Of a stretch of 39,330 nt of DNA, positions 36,909 to 39,330 are shown one piece after another. The notes beneath the pieces were generated by a model. The model was not told the origin of the DNA and did no database searches. It saw nothing but the letters and a program-made list of their open reading frames with translations. The first letter of the stretch is position 1. Each line of letters starts with the position of its first letter. The translations under genes and the position numbers were made by a program. Origin of the DNA: Actinomycetes bacterium (GTDB lineage: Bacteria > Actinomycetota > Acidimicrobiia > Acidimicrobiales > RAAP-2); NCBI GenBank assembly GCA_021798955.1, contig JAJZBK010000021.1:1-39330 (forward strand). Direction: 5' to 3'.

Positions 36909-36936
36909 TCCCCACCCCGAGAGGGGTCCGCGATCC

Positions 36937-36958
36937 GAAGGAGCCCACCGGCCCCTTC
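36937..36958 (-). terminator. Hairpin after the aldolase gene
   Basis: On the minus strand GAAGGGGCC pairs with GGCTCCTTC (nine pairs including one G-T) around a GGTG loop. It begins about 40 nt after the aldolase stop and lies before the korAB promoter candidate. No U run follows. Confidence 0.5.
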
Positions 36959-36998
36959 AAGCCGAGCAGCCGACCGGCGCCAGAGCCGCGGCGGGTGA

Positions 36999-38048
36999 TC
37001 AGGCGATCGTCACCTGCGCATCGAGGTAGACGTCCTGGATGGCGTGGATGAGGGCGGCACCCTCCTCGGTAGGCCTCTGGAAGGACTTCCGTCCCACGAT
37101 GAGCCCGCTGCCACCGGCCCGCTTGTTGATGACCGCGGTGCGCACTGCCTGCGCCAGGTCGTCCGCTCCCCGGGACTCGCCTCCCGAGTTGATGAGACCG
37201 ATGCGCCCGGCGTAGGAGTTGACCACCTGCCAACGCGTCAGGTCGATGGGGTGGTCGGTGGTCAGCGACTCGTAGACGAGCGGGTCCGTCTTGCCGAACT
37301 TGAGCGCTCCGTACCCGTTGTTGCACTCCGGCTGCTTCTGCTTGATGAGGTCTGCCTCGATCGTCACGCCCAGGTGGTTCGCCTGCCCGGTGAGGTCGGC
37401 GGCCAGGTGGTAGTCGACGTCGCCCTGCTTGAAGGCGCTGTTGCGCAGGTAGCACCACAGCACGGTAAAGAGGCCTTGACGATGTGCTTCGGCGAACGCC
37501 TGGGAGACCTCGACGAGCTGGCGGTCGGCGTGCTCCGAGCCGAAGTAGATGGTGGCGCCCACGCCGACTGCCCCGAGGTCGACCGCCTGCCGAACCTGCG
37601 CGAAGAAGACCTGGTCGTAGGTGTTGGGGTAGTTGAGGAAGTCGTTGTGGTTGAGCTTCACGATGAAGGGGATGCGGTGCACGTAGCGGCGGGCCACCAT
37701 CCCGAGCCCCCCGAGCGTCGTGGCAATGGCGCTGCAGTCGGCGGCGAGCGCAAGGTCGCAGAGGCGGGCGGGGTCGAAGTACGCGGGTGCCTTGGCAAAA
37801 CTGGCTGCGGCCGAGTGCTCGATGCCCTGGTCAACCGGCAGGATCGAGAGGTACCCGGTACCGGCAAGCCGTCCCGAGTTGTAGAGCAGGGCCAGGTTCC
37901 GCACCACCGCCGGCGGCCGGTCCGAGTCGACGAACACTCGCTCCAGATGGTCCGGTCCGGGGAGGGTCAACAGCTCGGCGGGGAAGGCGGTCGCTTTGTG
38001 GTCGAGGAGGTACGCCGTCTCATCGCCCAGGAGTCGTTCGAGGTCCAT
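36999..38048 (-). CDS. Class I fructose-bisphosphate aldolase (archaeal/DhnA type)
   Basis: The 349-aa Schiff-base aldolase interconverts fructose 1,6-bisphosphate with dihydroxyacetone phosphate and glyceraldehyde 3-phosphate. Family marks are [15 protein letters not shown] near residue 72, [37 protein letters not shown], and [18 protein letters not shown] followed by [19 protein letters not shown] near the C-terminus, which binds phosphate. It is the type also called FbaB, unrelated to the zinc class II enzyme used by many actinobacteria. ATG 38048 follows TAGGCT by 7 nt, so translation is probably leaderless. The hexamer overlaps the stop codon of the TPR gene upstream. Confidence 0.9.
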   Translation of the reverse strand: MDLERLLGDETAYLLDHKATAFPAELLTLPGPDHLERVFVDSDRPPAVVRNLALLYNSGRLAGTGYLSILPVDQGIEHSAAASFAKAPAYFDPARLCDLALAADCSAIATTLGGLGMVARRYVHRIPFIVKLNHNDFLNYPNTYDQVFFAQVRQAVDLGAVGVGATIYFGSEHADRQLVEVSQAFAEAHRQGLFTVLWCYLRNSAFKQGDVDYHLAADLTGQANHLGVTIEADLIKQKQPECNNGYGALKFGKTDPLVYESLTTDHPIDLTRWQVVNSYAGRIGLINSGGESRGADDLAQAVRTAVINKRAGGSGLIVGRKSFQRPTEEGAALIHAIQDVYLDAQVTIA

Positions 38049-38055
38049 GGACCCG

Positions 38056-38061
38056 AGCCTA
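38056..38061 (-). promoter_or_regulatory. -10 hexamer of the aldolase gene, overlapping a stop codon
   Basis: TAGGCT on the minus strand, 7 nt before ATG 38048. Its first three bases are the TAG stop of the TPR gene. Confidence 0.5.
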
Positions 38062-39330
38062 ACGGGTCGCGCCACCGTTCTTCGAAGGGGGCGAACCACC
38101 CGCCGGACGCCGCGGACGGCCGGTCCGCAGGGGGGGACCGCCGAGCGCCTCGAGCCTCGACGAGACGTCGTAGGCATCGGGATCGACGGACGCCACCCGG
38201 GCAAAGAGCGTACGCGCCGTGACCAGGTCGCCTGATCGCTCGAGCAGGTCGGCGAGCGCGTACCACTGCCGGACGTGCCGGTCGGCCGGTCGGCGTACCA
38301 GCCTGCCGGCGCCTGCGTCGGTGAGGATGCGCACCGCTTCGCCGAGCTCTCCTCTATCGGCGGTCGCCCCTGCCAAGACGAGCCGACCTTCGGCGAGCAC
38401 GTCCGGATCAGGAGAGGAGCGTCGGAGGTCGTCCCAGAGGGAACGAACCCGACTGTGGTGCCCGAGCGCCCGGTGACAGTCCATCCGGGCAGGGTCCTGG
38501 TCAGACGATCCGGACAGCGTGGCGAAGGCGTCGAACTGGAGGAGGGCGGCCCGCCAGTTGCCGATGCGGTAGTGGCAGAGACCGAGCAGCTCGCGGGGCG
38601 TCGGCGCCGACGGCACCGCATCGACGACGGGACGCAGCATGCGCAGGGCATCTCGGTAGCGCTCGCGCTCGAAGGCGGCGAGGGCAGCACCCATCCGCTC
38701 GGTCACTCGGGCACGTAGGACGCCCCAGTCGGAGCCGGCGGCCGACGCCAGCTCGGCGACCACGTCGGCTGGGACCTCCCTCTCCCTCTCGTTGCGAACT
38801 GCGGAGCGTGGCTCGGAGTCGCGCCCTCGACGCCGCTTCGGCGCCTCGTCCTGGTCCACCCGCACGAACCGTTCGGGCACGAACGGCTCGGGCTCGGAGC
38901 GCTGGCGCTCGTCAGCCGGCGACCATCGCCCCGTCGACGCCGAACCCGTCGCCTCGCCAACGAGGGCGGCGCCTCGGCGAGCCACGCTTCCCCATCCCGG
39001 GCGTGCCGGTGGCATCTCCCGCGTGTGTCGGTCTCCGCTGCCATGGGGACGGGGGGGACCTGGGCGACCAGCCCCTCGGCGTCCGGGGGCGCCGCCACCA
39101 GTCCCACGCGGGCCGACGCCCTGGCGTGCTGGGGCGCCGGTGGCTTCCGGCCGACTACCGCTCCGCCCCTTTGACGACTGCCCAGCCGCAGCACCCCTTG
39201 GAGCAGCACCCCTTGGAGCAGCACCCCTTGGAGCAGCACCCCTTGGAGCAGCACCCCTTGGAGCAGCACCCCTTGGAGCAGCACCCCTTGGAGCAGCACC
39301 CCTTGGAGCAGCACCCCTTGGAGCAGCACC
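38059..39330 (-). CDS. TPR protein with a repeat-rich N-terminus, 5' end outside the window
   Basis: The frame is open from the window edge to a TAG at 38061-38059, 423 residues in view. The last 230 residues are helical and TPR-like: [77 protein letters not shown] and [23 protein letters not shown]. Such proteins usually act as scaffolds. The first 190 residues are basic, Gly/Arg/Pro-rich and disordered, and begin with about nine GAAPR repeats. An ATG at 39015 is in frame, but no stop separates it from the repeat region, and the upstream part has the same composition as the protein after it, so I extend the gene to the edge. No enzyme motif is seen. Confidence 0.75.
   Translation of the reverse strand, partial: GAAPRGAAPRGAAPRGAAPRGAAPRGAAPRGAAPRGAAPRGAAPRGAAAGQSSKGRSGSRPEATGAPARQGVGPRGTGGGAPGRRGAGRPGPPRPHGSGDRHTREMPPARPGWGSVARRGAALVGEATGSASTGRWSPADERQRSEPEPFVPERFVRVDQDEAPKRRRGRDSEPRSAVRNEREREVPADVVAELASAAGSDWGVLRARVTERMGAALAAFERERYRDALRMLRPVVDAVPSAPTPRELLGLCHYRIGNWRAALLQFDAFATLSGSSDQDPARMDCHRALGHHSRVRSLWDDLRRSSPDPDVLAEGRLVLAGATADRGELGEAVRILTDAGAGRLVRRPADRHVRQWYALADLLERSGDLVTARTLFARVASVDPDAYDVSSRLEALGGPPLRTGRPRRPAGGSPPSKNGGATR
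39191..39330. repeat. 15-bp tandem repeat, about 9.3 copies, at the window end
   Basis: The plus-strand unit is GCACCCCTTGGAGCA, perfect throughout and cut by the window edge. In the frame of the TPR gene it encodes GAAPR. Perfect identity suggests recent expansion. Confidence 0.97.

Larger units (their letters stand above)
36625..36998. other. 374-bp region between korA and the aldolase gene
   Basis: From right to left it holds a hairpin after the aldolase gene (36937-36958), a TAnnnT promoter candidate (36903-36908), a hairpin-forming inverted repeat (GGAGCG/CGCTCC on the minus strand), a 14-bp tandem duplication (36751-36778) and the 38-codon ORF. No known riboswitch was recognised by eye. 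Confidence 0.5.

Noticed and set aside
39191..39330. Separate minus-strand gene with VLLQG repeats (frame from 39329)
   Set aside because: The frame coding GAAPR continues without a stop into the TPR domain; the VLLQG frame runs into an antisense-like stretch with no domain.

Overview
This window comes from a very G+C-rich actinobacterium, most likely of the class Acidimicrobiia. The assignment is inferred from gene content, not from a marker gene. The actinobacterial run gcvH - garA-like FHA gene - ftsR-like merR - bifunctional nuclease gene is intact. FbiC is the fused actinobacterial form. 2-oxoglutarate is oxidised by a ferredoxin-type KorAB enzyme, and aldolase is of the archaeal-type class I. 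Most of the window is core metabolism. I see no rRNA, tRNA, CRISPR array, transposase, phage gene or defence system.

Layout, plus strand first. 1-4422: the end of an unknown gene made of 15-bp repeats, then pgl, fbiC and a LOG-family gene in one tight operon. 4391-6249 (minus): an AlkK/FadD-type acyl-CoA ligase with a coupled 74-aa protein. 6558-7517: a secreted cell-wall hydrolase. 7539-13620 (minus): glutamate synthase gltB-gltD. 13811-17049: thiamine genes thiO-thiS-thiG-thiD, closed by a perfect hairpin. 17.1-21.4 kb: a tiny leaderless ORF, two small membrane proteins, a Tat-exported phosphoesterase lipoprotein and a GT87-like glycosyltransferase. 21.4-24.5 kb: an S9 peptidase and a YhdH/AcuI-like reductase that diverge from a duplicated palindrome. 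24.6-28.2 kb (minus): DUF4232-like lipoprotein, bifunctional nuclease, FtsR-like MerR, GarA-like FHA protein, GcvH. 28.4-31.6 kb (minus): a GDP-mannose pyrophosphorylase/phosphomannomutase-like fusion coupled to a CDP-alcohol phosphatidyltransferase. 31.7-33.0 kb: an MFS transporter. 33.0-36.7 kb (minus): MerR regulator, korB, korA. 37.0-39.3 kb (minus): class I aldolase and the 3' part of a TPR protein that runs off the window through another 15-bp repeat.

How the genes fit together. GarA-type proteins control 2-oxoglutarate use in mycobacteria and corynebacteria. Here such a protein lies in the same window as glutamate synthase and KorAB, which both act on 2-oxoglutarate. Pgl next to FbiC fits an F420-linked glucose-6-phosphate oxidation route.

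Two patterns run through the whole window. First, about half of the genes have a TAnnnT -10 hexamer only 5-9 nt before the best start codon, which implies leaderless mRNAs; this pattern was used to choose many starts. Inside operons, GTGA or TGATG stop/start overlaps are the rule. Second, several coding regions carry tandem repeats whose period is a multiple of three (12, 15, 36 bp), and both window ends lie inside such repeats. That suggests the window is a contig that broke at repeats.
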